Shown here piece by piece: positions 25,133 to 38,031 of a DNA stretch of 64,000 bases. The DNA comes from Carnegiea gigantea. Its lineage: Eukaryota; Streptophyta; Magnoliopsida; Caryophyllales; Cactaceae. The position numbers and the translations under genes were made by a program. The DNA is taken from the NCBI GenBank assembly GCA_029747015.1, contig JAKOGI010000004.1, forward strand, positions 1,275,001-1,339,000, in the 5' to 3' direction. Each line of letters begins with the position of its first letter. The stretch's first letter is position 1. The notes beneath the pieces are model-generated. The model had not been told where the DNA came from, ran no database searches, and worked only from the letters and a program-made list of their open reading frames with translations.

Positions 25133-25413
25133 GGGCCTATTCTTTTCGTGGGTAAATAGCGGTAAGTAAAAGGTTGAAGTGAGTTGAGGTTGGTTGAGGT
25201 GGGCTAAGGTGGGTTGAAGTTGGTATTTTTTTTTTAGGTGGGTTGAAGTTGGTTAAAGTGGGTTGAGGTAGGTTGAGTTTGGTTGAAGTAAGTTAAAGTG
25301 GGTTGAGATTGGTATTTTTTTTAGGTGAGTTGAAGTTGATTGAAGTGGGTTGAAGTAGGTTGAAGTAGATTGAGATTGGTAAATCTAAAATGACCAACGA
25401 AAAGAACAGGGCC
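25133..25413. mobile_element. Harbinger-like MITE, GGGCCTGTTC family, copy 2
   Basis: The ends are GGGCCTATTCTTTTCGTGGG and CCAACGAAAAGAACAGGGCC, with TTA duplications at 25130-25132 and 25414-25416. The interior has many GGTTGAAGTGGGTTGA-type units. It is the shortest and cleanest copy (281 bp) of the family. Confidence 0.82.
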
Positions 25414-25872
25414 TTAATCATGTTCAAGTGTGCATTACAACAATACGACACTTTGTAACAATTTGCTTAAAAAATTACTAAATTAGTATCGAATCCCAAT
25501 TTTCTTTATGAATATTTATTAAGATTTTTCCTCTATCATGAGACAATTTTCTAACGTTTCAAACAAATCATAGAATCGGACAAAATACACAGAAGTACCC
25601 TCAGTTTAGTGTAAACTATTTTCAGGACCCTCGGTTTTTAAAACTAAAAATATCAGGTACCTTGTCTTTTGAGGAAACTAACAGAAAGGACCCTCAAATC
25701 TTTATTTTAACTATTTTCTAGACCCAGACACTATTCTAGTTTGCAAAGTACACTCAAAAACTTTTCATATTTGTAAATCTATCCTCAATTCTTAAAAACT
25801 TACTTTTGAAAAATCTAAAATTTGTATTTGTGATATTTTTCCCACTAATATAACTTGAGGCCCTTTTTAAAC
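25414..25872. other. AT-rich DNA immediately left of the viral copy
   Basis: About 460 bp without coding signal. Part may be viral leader if the copy starts left of the primer site, but nothing in the window allows that to be decided. Confidence 0.45.
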
Positions 25873-25886
25873 TGGTATCAGAGCCA
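25873..25886 (+). promoter_or_regulatory. tRNA-Met primer-binding site of the pararetrovirus
   Basis: TGGTATCAGAGCCA matches the reverse complement of the 3' end of plant initiator tRNA-Met, where caulimovirid minus-strand synthesis starts. By convention it is position 1 of these genomes. Confidence 0.9.
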
Positions 25887-25952
25887 CATGCACAAAAATA
25901 ATTAAGATTATTAAGTTAATTATTCATGATTAACTGTGATTAACTACGTTTA

Positions 25953-26288
25953 ATGCTGGAATCATTACCTGCTTACCCTGATCTAAATTATTCACATATT
26001 GTTTACTCATCAGAAAGTAATACCCCATTAGCACCTCAATTAAACTACATCACTGATGTAGTTTTAAAATTAAAAGTTGAATTAGCTAAAATTAAGACTG
26101 AACTAAAAGAACTTAAAAATCAATTAACCGTTGTCCATCTTTCTCTTATTAATGAAGTTAGGCATAGCGAAAAAGTTATTCCTAGAATTAGTACTCCTTT
26201 TCAGCATAAATATCATTTCCAAAACCCAAAAACCAAGATTCCATTTCTTTTACAAGAGATAAAAATCCAAAAAGAAGTAAGAGAATAA
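25953..26288 (+). CDS. Pararetroviral small coiled-coil ORF (111 aa)
   Basis: An intact ATG-to-stop frame of 111 residues begins 67 bp after the primer site. Residues about 33-65 form a leucine/isoleucine heptad pattern rich in Lys and Glu, a likely coiled coil, and the C-terminal part is basic. Position and coiled coil recall the virion-associated proteins of other caulimovirids, but sequence identity to them cannot be judged here. It is the only viral ORF without an internal stop. Confidence 0.55.
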   Translation: MLESLPAYPDLNYSHIVYSSESNTPLAPQLNYITDVVLKLKVELAKIKTELKELKNQLTVVHLSLINEVRHSEKVIPRISTPFQHKYHFQNPKTKIPFLLQEIKIQKEVRE

Positions 26289-26325
26289 TCTGGTGAAAAA
26301 TCAACTGAAAAGAAAGAAAAAGAAG

Positions 26326-28800
26326 ATGGAGTATAAAAAATATAGTCTTGAAGAGCTACAAAAAATGTTCGATGTAGAACAAAATCCAGAAAAACTAAAC
26401 AAAATTATGAGCACAATTAGTGATAAACATGATATTTTATCTGATGATAATGAAGAGACCAATGATGTCCAACTAGAAGAAGAATTATATCAGCAGAAGA
26501 ATCTGATTAAACTAGAAGATCTCAATGCTTTACCATTAGAAGAAATTAGAAGAAAATTTGATAAGAAGTATGGTAAAATTACTAATAAAAATGAAATCAA
26601 TGAGATTGGAGAAGAAATTGACTTATATGAAGCAGAGAGTAATCTAGTTAAGAATGTCGTTCCTAAACCTAAAGAATTTGGTGAACCATCCAGAAGAAAT
26701 ACTCATTTCTTAATACCTAGATCTGTATCTGCAGAACGAACAAATAATTTTTCCTTCGAGTTTATCCCCAAAAAAACCACGACTTATGAAGAAATTGGCC
26801 TTACCCAAATTAGCCAAACTTGTTATATCTTAAACATTGATGGAGCCCGTAATAGAGAAGAAATATTTGACTATTGGAAAAGAGGAATGAACAGTATCTT
26901 AAACCTAAATACCACATGAATTGCGATAAATTTCCTTAATTATATCGAGCATAGCTTCTCTAGCACTGTCGCTGACTGGTATGATTCATTAAATGAAGAT
27001 GGTAAAAACACATTAAGAATGATGGAAACACCAACTGCTATATTCAGAAGTTTGTGTAAGGAAATTAAAACTGAATTCATTGGAGCTAAAATTGATTCTG
27101 AAGAAAAAGCACGAAAATGGCAAAGAAAAATCACTAACATAGAGCTATGGGATATGAGATACTTAGAAAATTATTTTACAGAATTCAGTCAATACTATTA
27201 TAAAATTGGGCATAATGAAACAAATCTTGGCATGTTCTATGACAAGTTACCATATCCTATAAATTCTATAATTAATGAAAAATACATGGCATGGTTTGAA
27301 CGAGCAGATGTTGTTGATACCCTTAGTTCAAGAATTTCCTATTTGCGAAAATGGGTAAATGAACAATGTCTTGATCTTCAAAAGCAAAAGAAGATTAAGA
27401 AATAGTTCTTGACTTGCTGGGATTCACCTCACTAATGGGAAAAAGAATCTGAGAAAAGAAAAAAAAGAAAATTCTATAAGAAAAAGAGCTTTAACAAGTA
27501 GAGAGGCGAAAAATATAAAAGAAAATATTACAACAAACCAAGTCCTAAAAAACATAAATTCTTTAGTAAAGCTGCTTATTGCCCAGCAGGGAAAAACAAT
27601 TGCAAATGTTTGGCATGTGGAGAAGTAGGGCATTATGCTAATAAGTGCAAAAACAAGAAGAATAACAAACTTATTGAAACATTGGGAAGTCTACATTATG
27701 TTGAGCTTAGTGAAGATGAGGCTTTAGACCCAGCCCTAGGCAACAATAAATGAATTGTTGAAATTATAAAGGACAATGAATATGAAGAAAGTGATTATGA
27801 AGAAACTAGCCATATGATGGAAAGTAGCTCGGTTAGCCTTGTTGATCTTCAAGGAGAAAAATTTGTTGTAGATAATGATCATGAAGAAGTCAAAGGAGAT
27901 TGAGTTCTTCCCATAATTCAAAAAGACATGATCTATTAAAAATTCATTTTTCAATTAAAAAGCAAGTACGTATGTGAAATGATAGAATGAGATCTTGAGA
28001 TAAAAGATTGTGAGTATGACGTTGGGGAAGTGAATCTGATTAATTGAAAAAATATCCTTAAGCATAACAAAGATAGAAAGTATAGGTATATCCATGTCGG
28101 AAGCGTCCAAGTTCAAATATTATAATATTATGGTAAAGATATTGATCTTTATGCTTTACTCTGTGATATTAGGCATACCAAATTTAATAATCAGATAATC
28201 ATAGGGATAAAAACCAATTTATGTAATGGATCGGTAAGTTTCAACTGTAGACCTGGATTTTATGTGAGTCTAAAAGATGAATTTGCTAAAAACTTCCTAT
28301 TCCTTAAGATAAAAACAGTTGGGATGGATATGAATAGAGGAGGATATCTTTTAAGGATATTTTGAAAAATTATCTACAAATTAGATAACACAATAGACCC
28401 TAAGACTAAGGTGACAATAATAGAAGTAGAGAAATTTAAAACTCATACCCCTATGCAAAAGATCCAGAGGATTAAGTCCAACCCTCAAGAGATAAAAATT
28501 GATCGTTCATGGATATCTAACTTTGCTAATCTTACAAAAATCAATAAGAAAAATATAATAAAGATTGATGAGGAAGGTAAAATCATAATTAAACCTCAAT
28601 TATTAAGAAGTATAAGTGCAAGATCAGATTGGGAAGAAGGATCTTCATTCGCTAAAGAAAAAGAAGATGATACAATTAGCCTGACCAGCGAAATAAGTAG
28701 AATGAGTTTTGAAGATGCAAGAACTAGTCTAGATCGATTAATAAGTCTAGATAGAAAAGTCATTGGGTACAAAATTAGAACCGTTAGTGAACCAATTTAG
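26326..28800 (+). pseudogene. Pararetroviral ORF1: coat protein, zinc knuckle, movement protein
   Basis: One frame runs from the ATG at 26326 to the TAG at 28798. The N-terminal part is acidic. The coat-protein region (about 26700-27405) is followed by a lysine-rich stretch and a CX2CX4HX4C zinc knuckle at 27607-27648. A movement-protein core lies at about 28060-28400 (the IHVG, LLCDIRH and CNGSVSFNC motifs are visible). In-frame stops occur at 26917, 27403, 27433, 27499, 27751, 27901, 27937, 27988, 28045, 28123 and 28363. The reading frame is otherwise kept, so decay is mainly by substitution. The final stop at 28798 may be the genuine end of ORF1, because the protease frame opens 21 bp later with its own ATG. 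Confidence 0.8.
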
Positions 28801-28821
28801 GAGGATGAATTAGTCAAAAAT

Positions 28822-30759
28822 ATGACTATGAAAATATGCTATGAGGCTACCAATATAAACCCGAACAACATTTATATCCCAATAAAGGTATGTTTAGAGG
28901 GATATAATAAATACGAATTATGTGCTTACATAGATAGTGGTTGTTCTGTATGCTTTGGAAAAAGATCATTATTTCCAGAATTTATGTGGAAAAGAGCTAA
29001 AATTTCTTTACAAGTAAGGATAGCTGATAATAGTGTTATGAGTCACAATAAAGCCATAGAAGCGTTAACCATAAAATTAGGAGGAGTTTAATGTATTATA
29101 CCAATTCTATAGGCTACTGATTAACCCTCTCATGATATGATTATTGGAAATAATTTTCAAAGATTATATTCTCCATACACTCAGACCATAGACCAAATAA
29201 TACTTACAATTAATGGTCACTCAGTTCGTATAGAAAAATTAAGTAAAGCCTATACTCATCAAAAAATTGAATTTACACGCAGCCAGCGTAGTGAGAAGGT
29301 AATGCCTGCATAACGAGAAGTAGCACTGACAATCTCATTACTTGAATTATCTATTAAAGAGCAAATTGTTGAACAGCAAGAAAAATTATGCGAAGAACTC
29401 TACTATGATAATCCTCTAAAATTTTGGGATAAAGACAAAACATTTGCTAAAATCACTTTACTAAATCCCAACACTATCATCCGAGTCAAACAAATGGTGT
29501 ATACCCACTAGGATATCCAAGAATTTGATAAACAAATTAAAGAATTTCTTAACAAAGGATTAATTAGAAACAGTAAGAGTCCTCACACCAGTCCTACTTT
29601 CATGGTAAGAAATCATGCTGAAGAAAAAAGAGGAAAAGCTAGAATGGTAATCAATTACAAAAAACTTAATGATAATGCTGTCTTTGATGGTTATTATATT
29701 CCTAACAAAACAGTTTTTTTCAACAGAATTAAAGGAGTCTCTTGGTTCTCGAAAATGGATTGCAAAAGGGGTTATTGGCAGATAAAAATGGATGAGAAAA
29801 GTATTCTTTTAACTGTATTTAGTGCCCCACAAGGACATTATGAATACATAGCAATGCCATTTGATCTTAACAATGTACCCCAATATTCCACAGAAGAATG
29901 GATAATATCTTTAAAGACCTCAATCATTGTTGCCTGGTTTATATCGATGACATCCTTATCTTTTCTAAAACCATACAGCAACATGAATATGACGTCTTAG
30001 CTGTCACCCAGAGATGCATTGATCATGACATTATACTTGGTAAGAACAAATGCATTTACGCTGAGCAAGAAATTGAGTTTTTAGGTCTAGAGATAAAAGT
30101 TGGATAGATTATACTACAAAAGCATATTCTGGAAAAAATAAAAAAATGTCCTGAAAAAATTGAAGATAGGAATCAACTAGAAAGGTTTCTTGGATGTCTT
30201 ACCTATGCTTCGGATTTCATTAAAGATTTAGCCAAATTAAGAAAGTCATTGCAGTAGAAACTCAAAAAAGAGGTAAGTTGGACATGGACTACTAACGATA
30301 CAAAGATTATTCAAAATTTCAAAAAGATGTGTAAAAATCTTCCTGTCCTTAATTTACCTAACGGAGAAGATGAATTAGTTCTTGAAACAGATGCCAGTAA
30401 TGAACACTGGAGTGCTGTACTCAAAATTAAAGAAGGAGAAACACTTTGCAAATACTGCAGTGGAAACTTTAATAAGGCAGAATGCAACTATCCCACGATA
30501 AAAAAAGAAATCCTTGCAGTCATAAGGGGAATTGAAAAATTCTTAATTTTTTTAGCCCCAAAACCTTTTCTTATTCGAACTGATTGCAAAAGAATACTTG
30601 GTTTTGTGAAAAAGAATGTATCAAGTATACAAGTGTAAGGGCGACTCTATTGAATATATACAGGGATCGAAGAACTCTCTGACAAACAGTCTAATTCGAG
30701 AGCTCGCTAATGGTGATCATCAAAGTCGACCTCCTGTCAAAAAAGAAGAAAATCCTTAA
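28822..30759 (+). pseudogene. Pararetroviral ORF2: protease, reverse transcriptase, RNase H
   Basis: ATG at 28822. The aspartic-protease active site IDSG has its Asp codon at 28933. The reverse transcriptase begins with ARMVINYKKLN at about 29638 and SKMDCKRGYWQIKMDE. The catalytic YIDD lies at 29940-29951, but in the third frame, so there is a frameshift at about 29877-29897. RNase H follows in that third frame, with TDAS at about 30390 and a second Asp in RTDCK near 30580. A second frame change near 30640-30660 restores the first frame for the tail (NSLTNSLIRELA), which ends in TAA at 30757. Further in-frame stops lie between 29090 and 29510, at 30105 and at about 30256. These enzymes copy pregenomic RNA into DNA in caulimovirids. 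Confidence 0.85.
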
Positions 30760-30762
30760 TGA

Positions 30763-31800
30763 ATGCCAATTCTACTAGAACGGGTTACGTCTTCTAGTAA
30801 AGTCCTTCTTGATAACCTAGAATTTCATACAAAAATTAGATTACATTTTGGTCTATTATCTACTGCCTACCTAATAACCTGGAGATTTTCCCTTCTAGAG
30901 TTACAAATTAGCTATCTTCAGTGTCCTTATGATATTTAAGAAAAAATAAGTTCTCATGTTAGAGAAAAATGATTCAAAGAGTAGTATGCAGCCTGCCTCG
31001 ACTTTTATCATCATTATTCCTATGATATTTGGTAGTCTTGGAGTACAACGATCTAGTTTCCCGACAGATCTAGAGTTGGTGGCATTTATTCTCCGGCCAA
31101 TTCATTATCTCTCAATGATCCTGTCTTTAAAGTCTGGAAATACGGGATGATACTTTACTTCTCAGAAATCCCAGATCCAAAATTCCCATTTTTCTCAACC
31201 TTAACCAAGTTCCAACAATATATGTTCAAAAAGTTCCATTGGATTCTTAAATCTCCTGAGGGACCAACAAAAATTCCAGTTCACAGATACCTAACTTTGG
31301 AGGTTTATAGCGCCCTGATTGAATATGAAAATGGAAAAGTCAAATCAGCCCATTATCTTGTCCAAATCGTTGATTGTGACAATCCCGATGACCAACGATA
31401 AAATTAGATTCATGGAGATCCGGTACGTCTAGTTACTGATCCTGCATTAGTAAGAGCTATTGGATTTTTTAACATTTATCATCGATGTTGGGCCTTGATA
31501 GAAAAAGGAAAAACGTTAATACATTGTGGAAACACCACTTTTGCCTACAGTAATGAATTTAAAGATTACATGAAAATAGATGGTGCAAAATCAGAAGATA
31601 TTTTTGATTATCTCTTTGATATTGAAACTGAAAAATTCTTATCAGAAGAAGGAAATAAATATCTCCTTGAGTTATTTAAATAATATGGTCCAGAGCATCT
31701 TAATCCAATTGATGAAGATTTTGATGATCATGCAGATAATGATGGTCTGAAAAATATAATTGGAGATGAAGACATGCAGAATCTCAGTAATGATGACTAG
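30763..31800 (+). pseudogene. Pararetroviral ORF3, unassigned
   Basis: A frame of 346 codons including the stop starts with an ATG at 30763, three bases after the ORF2 stop, and ends at TAG 31798. Internal stops at 30937, 31399 and 31681, among others, break it. The readable middle (31147-31683) is hydrophobic with no domain I recognise, and the C-terminus is strongly acidic. In cavemoviruses and solendoviruses the gene in this place is the translational transactivator/inclusion-body protein. That is a guess from position only. Confidence 0.5.
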
Positions 31801-31970
31801 TCTTGTCATCTTTAAAAATCCTGAAAAGTAGCTGTCCTATTTGGACAAGTGTCTGGTTTGTAAAATAAAGTATGTATTGTAGTCGCCAGTGTACTGTAGA
31901 CAACTATAGCCATGTGAAAATTTTTTATGTACCGTAGCATTTAGGGCATCCTATGTACCCCCATCCCCTC

Positions 31971-31979
31971 TACAAATAG
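31971..31979 (+). promoter_or_regulatory. Putative pregenomic promoter TATA element
   Basis: TACAAATAG, inside the inverted CCTCTACAAATAGAGAGG context, lies 170 bp after ORF3, where caulimovirids carry the promoter for pregenomic RNA. It is a weak match to a TATA box. Confidence 0.4.
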
Positions 31980-32137
31980 AGAGGTTGAATGCTGAGAAAG
32001 GACACGGTCATTTAAGTATTCTTGAGCAAGAGAGAAGTTGGGATTCTCCATTTCTTTGTGAGCAAGCATCTCTAATGATCTTAACTTAAGTCCCTCTTCA
32101 AAACTTTCCATTGTAATATTTTCACTTTTAAACTTTT

Positions 32138-32143
32138 AATAAA
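32138..32143 (+). terminator. Putative pararetroviral poly(A) signal
   Basis: AATAAA about 165 bp after the putative TATA element. In caulimovirids a poly(A) signal a short distance after the transcription start produces the terminally redundant RNA needed for template switching. Confidence 0.45.
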
Positions 32144-32600
32144 AAAAGTTTCCCAATAGGGAACGTTATCCAATTGAACTTTATGTCTTAAATATTATAA
32201 TTTCTTGATTAAAGTTTCAGTATCCTTGAAAAAGATTAAAAACTTGATTAATGACTATGGTCTGAGGTAGAAAACGAAACAAATCTGTGTTGTACCTGAT
32301 CTAAGGAAGGTGGGGTTGAGATTAACAATCTCTATAAACCGAAAACTCGAGGAACGCCGGAGTCCAGTGCTGACTAAGTTCAGGTAACGGTCAAAACTCT
32401 CTAATTAAGTTTTAATTATTTTTGCTAAGTATGATAGACCTATAACCACAGAAAGTATAATATATAAGATATAACTAGTAGATTGTGATAGCTAGTACCA
32501 GTAGAGTCTTTATAAGAGGTTAAATCAGTTAAAATAAGCATATTTTCTGAAAAAACCCCTTAAAATAGCTTATTTACATATTTTTCCTATTCTAGGGACA

Positions 32601-33410
32601 ATTCTGTAATTTCTGAAAGTTCAAAGACTGAATAATAAGAAAAAACGACTAAAAAATTAGTTTCCTAAAAACTTAAGGTATCCCAGAATCAGTATTGAAA
32701 AAGTTTAGGCCTAAAAATAGTTACCCTTAAACTTAGGAGCCTAAGTGTCAGCAATTCCATAGAATCTTATAGTCATCGATCTGATTTTATTATTTCTATA
32801 ATTTCATTTTTAAGAGTTGTATTCAAATTTGTGAGGATTTTTTTTTTTTTTTTATAGTTATACTTTGCTTATTGATGTAAATATAAGAAATCACCTTAAG
32901 TGTAGGAAAATTTGATTGAAACAAATTTCTAGAATTTAATATATTTTATTGTTGTTTAATTTACTTGGTTAAAGGTTCATTTCAACAAGCCTATTATTTT
33001 AATATTGTTGTTTTTCATCCAAAGCGTTCATTGTAAAGGAAACGAATTTTGTTTTAATAATATTAAAAAATAATTTGTTTACTGACGGTATCAAATTTAT
33101 TTCATATGTATGACTAATTTATTACACGTTATTTCATAAATTATACATTAAACACCAATAATATGCATACATGTCTATAAATTATACTATACAACTCTTC
33201 AACAATTCAAAAAGTTCTTACATCTATCCCTACAGCTTCGTATATCTCCTTATATCTTCTTACATTTCCTTGCATCTTCTTAATTACAACTCCTTAGCTT
33301 ACATCTTCTTACAACTCCTTACAGCTTCTTATGACTCTTTACAACTTCTTACAACTTGTTAAGTTTTCTTATAGATTACAGTTGTATCTTATTGCGAAAA
33401 GAACAGACAC
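32601..33410. other. AT-rich DNA right of the viral copy
   Basis: No coding signal. It may contain the last part of the viral leader. A run of related CTTCTTACA/CTCCTTACA words (about 33210-33360) forms a loose tandem array. Confidence 0.45.
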
Positions 33411-33413
33411 TTA

Positions 33414-33798
33414 GAGCCTGTTTTTTTCGTTGTTAAATTGGGATTGGTAAAAGGGTAAAGTTGGCTGAGTTAGGTTGAAGTGGATTGAAGTGGATAGAAA
33501 TTGATATTTTTTGTTGAAAGGGATTGAATTATTTGTTGAAGTAGTTGAAGTGGGTTGAAGTTGGTTGAAGTGAGTTTAAGTTGGTATATTTTGTATATTG
33601 GTTAAAATAGTGAGAATAAAATTTTGAAGGAGGCGGGTTCAAGTTGGTTAAAGTAGGTTGAAATTGATTGAAGTGAATTGAAGTGGGTTGAAATTGGTAT
33701 TTTTATTAAAGTGGGTTAAAATTAGTTGAAATAGGTTGCAGTGAGTTGAAGTATGTTGAAGTCGGTAAATTGAAAAAGACCAACGAAAAAACAGGCCC
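33414..33798. mobile_element. Harbinger-like MITE, GGGCCTGTTC family, copy 3
   Basis: The ends are GAGCCTGTTTTTTTCGTTG and CCAACGAAAAAACAGGCCC, flanked by TTA (33411-33413) and TCA (33799-33801), a target duplication with one change. The interior consists of GGTTGAAGTGGGTTGAAGT-like units, as in copies 1 and 2. Confidence 0.8.
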
Positions 33799-34750
33799 TC
33801 AACGATTCTAATTATGACCTCGATTCTGTCAATCTTTGAATATTTATGCATACCCAAATAAAAGAGTCGTTCCCCCGTCTTTCTTTCTGTTTAAGACATT
33901 GAAATGATGATGAAGCTAGCTGTTGTTAACTTGGAATCTTCAGTTAGATAAGTTTGGTGTTGCAATGTCAAATGTCTTTTCATAATTTCCACCGAACAGA
34001 CTAAAGTGATTTTGTGCGCTTGACTTCGGGCACCACACAGTCCTGTTCGTAGGCGGGAAAAGGTGTTTATTCCTTTCACTCAACATCAACAACCTTTGCG
34101 TTGTCAACTTTTTTTTTGTTACTTCAGGTCATGCAAGAAGATTAACTTCTCTCGCAAGCTCTGCCTAGCTTTTTTAATTGGTAGAAGTTATCTATTTAAA
34201 CTTGTTCAAGGCCTCAACTCAATTAGAAATTAGATTCGCAATCCCCCAAAAAAGACTATAAAAAACGAAGAAGAAAAATAACAACTGAAGTCAGATACTG
34301 ATGCCATATCGAGATTATTTACATAAAAGGTACGACTTTCTATCATATCCTTTTAGTGTACTATATTATATCGCTAAGGCTTTCTTTCTAACATTGCACG
34401 TCTCTTCATTATTGTCTATGAACAATCTGTAAAACTGAGCATGTTATGTACTCCTGAAAGTATGTCGTAATTTGCCCCTCTTGATCAGAGAACATTTCCT
34501 ATCGATATCTCCCCTGTCTCAGCCCTCTCCCAGGGAAATAAAAATTAGAAATACAGAACAGTGTTCCGAGAGAATTTAAGCTTAACATAGTTAGTTATGT
34601 ACTTGTGTCGATTATGTATTGTCATGATAGCTTGGCCATGTCCTACAATGATCTTTACATGTCTCAGTATTGTCTTATTGTGAGAAATGGGTGTCAATCA
34701 AAATTTAAATTGATATTTGAATGCGCGTAACCCTAACATGCCGCAACCAT
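33799..34750. other. Upstream region of the HD-Zip gene
   Basis: About 950 bp of AT-rich DNA without coding signal. No repeat end was recognised. It presumably contains the gene's promoter. Confidence 0.5.
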
Positions 34751-34758
34751 GCGGTTAT

Positions 34759-34766
34759 CTATATAT
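34759..34766 (+). promoter_or_regulatory. Candidate TATA box of the HD-Zip gene
   Basis: CTATATAT lies 139 bp before the ATG at 34898, at a reasonable distance for a plant leader. Other AT-rich words nearby make it uncertain. Confidence 0.35.
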
Positions 34767-34897
34767 GTCTCGTTGCATGGTCAGAATTGGTCCCTCTAAT
34801 TAAAATGCAACTAATGAATTCCCATCTATTCCCTTACTTTTTCTCCAAGTTTGCTTTTCACAATTGCTTTCCTTCTTCATTTCACTTTAGGGTTTGA

Positions 34898-36477
<1,580 letters not shown>

Positions 36478-38031
36478 TGTAATGATCAGCTTAATGTATT
36501 AATTAGCTTTAGATTGACTAATTAGTATTTATTTAGTTCTCTCTGTAGTGTACTTCCTTTTTTGCGTACATCTTATATACTTTGTGATATTAATAGATTA
36601 AGTTGATGAACTTCAGTTTTAGCGTTTACTATATATTCTGCAATTCTTCCCTGAATATTTCATGATACTTAATTATGATCTCAGGCATGAATGAAAGATT
36701 CGTAGATATATAAGATCGAGTACAATGGAGCTTCGGGTTTACCATTCTGTTAATATATATAGTCTTTTATTTTATGTGACAATGCAAGGACCGTAAAATT
36801 GAATTATGTGCACATCTTTTTCTCCAAATTCTATCTATAGAAGGCTTATGTATCGAGTACTACTATTATTCTTCTTTTAGACGTGGTTAATCATCGTTAT
36901 TAAAATATTAACATATCTTCTTGACTAACATATTTTAAATTTCTTGAATGAATTGAACAATTCAAGCTAGCAGAGTTCATATGTATGATATTCCGTTCCT
37001 TAGGCATCACCTACACCTCCTTGATTAGTTCGAGTTTAAATAGGAGCAAAGACATGATACCAAGGATTTCCTCTTAGTAGCTCTCGACATATAGGAGTTC
37101 AGGGAGGGGATTATTATTTAAATTGAATATTTTGATAAATATTGAAATTATGCATAGTAAAAATGAAAAATAATACATCTACGTGATACTTTGTATGGTT
37201 GAAATTTTTTTAAAAAAGAAAAATTCATAAGCATTGAGTACTCATATGTTTTTGAAAATAACTCTTTGATAATATTACGGAATAAGAAATTTAGATATTT
37301 TTTACAATATAAACAATAATACAATACAAAGATTATCGAACAAGGCAATATATCAGATAACAAGGCAGGCTTTCTTATTGACATGGATTGAGGCATGTAA
37401 ATCGACAGAGCCACGATGAAATTAGTATCCTATTACCAGAAAAGGCAACTCCAAGTCTTCATTTTACTGTATATCAAGATGACGGGTAATTTACATTCAG
37501 GTACTCTGAGATTTTAGTCTTTAATATTTTCAACCCTGTATTTTTAGAATTAATATTCTGATACCTCGAAGTTTATGTAACTTAATTTTTAGATATCCTC
37601 TATATTTTAAATTTCATATCCATTATTCCCAACGAAAAGAACAACCCTAAGAAAGATTGCTTAAACTAAATTTTTTTTTAACCCTTCTTTAACAATAAAA
37701 AAACTTATTAGACATAGTGTTTCACACCAAAACTCTACTGGGGTGGAAGGTAGCCGGGAGGAGGAAACTCTGAGCTAAAATTCTCCGCCAACACCATCAT
37801 CGTCATTTTCATTGCTACTACGGTTAGTCAGAGGGGAAAAAAATGCCAACTCGATGCCCGTGGAATTTGTTTCAGCCTGTTGAATTTGATTTTAATTATT
37901 TTTCGAGTTACGTGATTTATGCCAAGTTTTCGTCCGATTGCATGGTTGATTAAAATATTTTTTGAATAGGGTATATAAGTAATACAATCTGAATTTATAA
38001 TAAAGTTACTGCCCAACCATATTTTATATGT
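36478..38031. other. Intergenic DNA after the HD-Zip gene
   Basis: It starts with the gene's 3' untranslated region; no strong poly(A) signal could be chosen. The rest is AT-rich. CCCAACGAAAAGAACAACCC at about 37628-37647 is a lone end of the GGGCCTGTTC MITE family. No coding signal. Confidence 0.5.

Larger units (their letters stand above)
25873..32600 (+). mobile_element. Endogenous pararetrovirus (Caulimoviridae), nearly complete, decayed
   Basis: One plus-strand copy in genome order: primer-binding site complementary to initiator tRNA-Met, a coiled-coil ORF, ORF1 (coat protein, zinc knuckle, movement protein), ORF2 (aspartic protease, reverse transcriptase, RNase H), ORF3 (unassigned), a TATA-like promoter and a poly(A) signal. 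The right limit is approximate: the leader should continue from the transcription start near 32000 for some hundreds of bases. ORF1 alone carries eleven internal stops, and at least one frameshift breaks the RT, so the copy cannot encode the virus as it stands. There are no LTRs and no integrase. Coat protein placed before movement protein is, as I recall, the order in cavemoviruses and solendoviruses rather than badnaviruses or petuviruses; genus placement is inference. Confidence 0.88.

Noticed and set aside
25873..32600. LTR retrotransposon interpretation of the viral block
   Set aside because: No integrase and no LTRs. A movement-protein domain and the ORF order fit a pararetrovirus instead.
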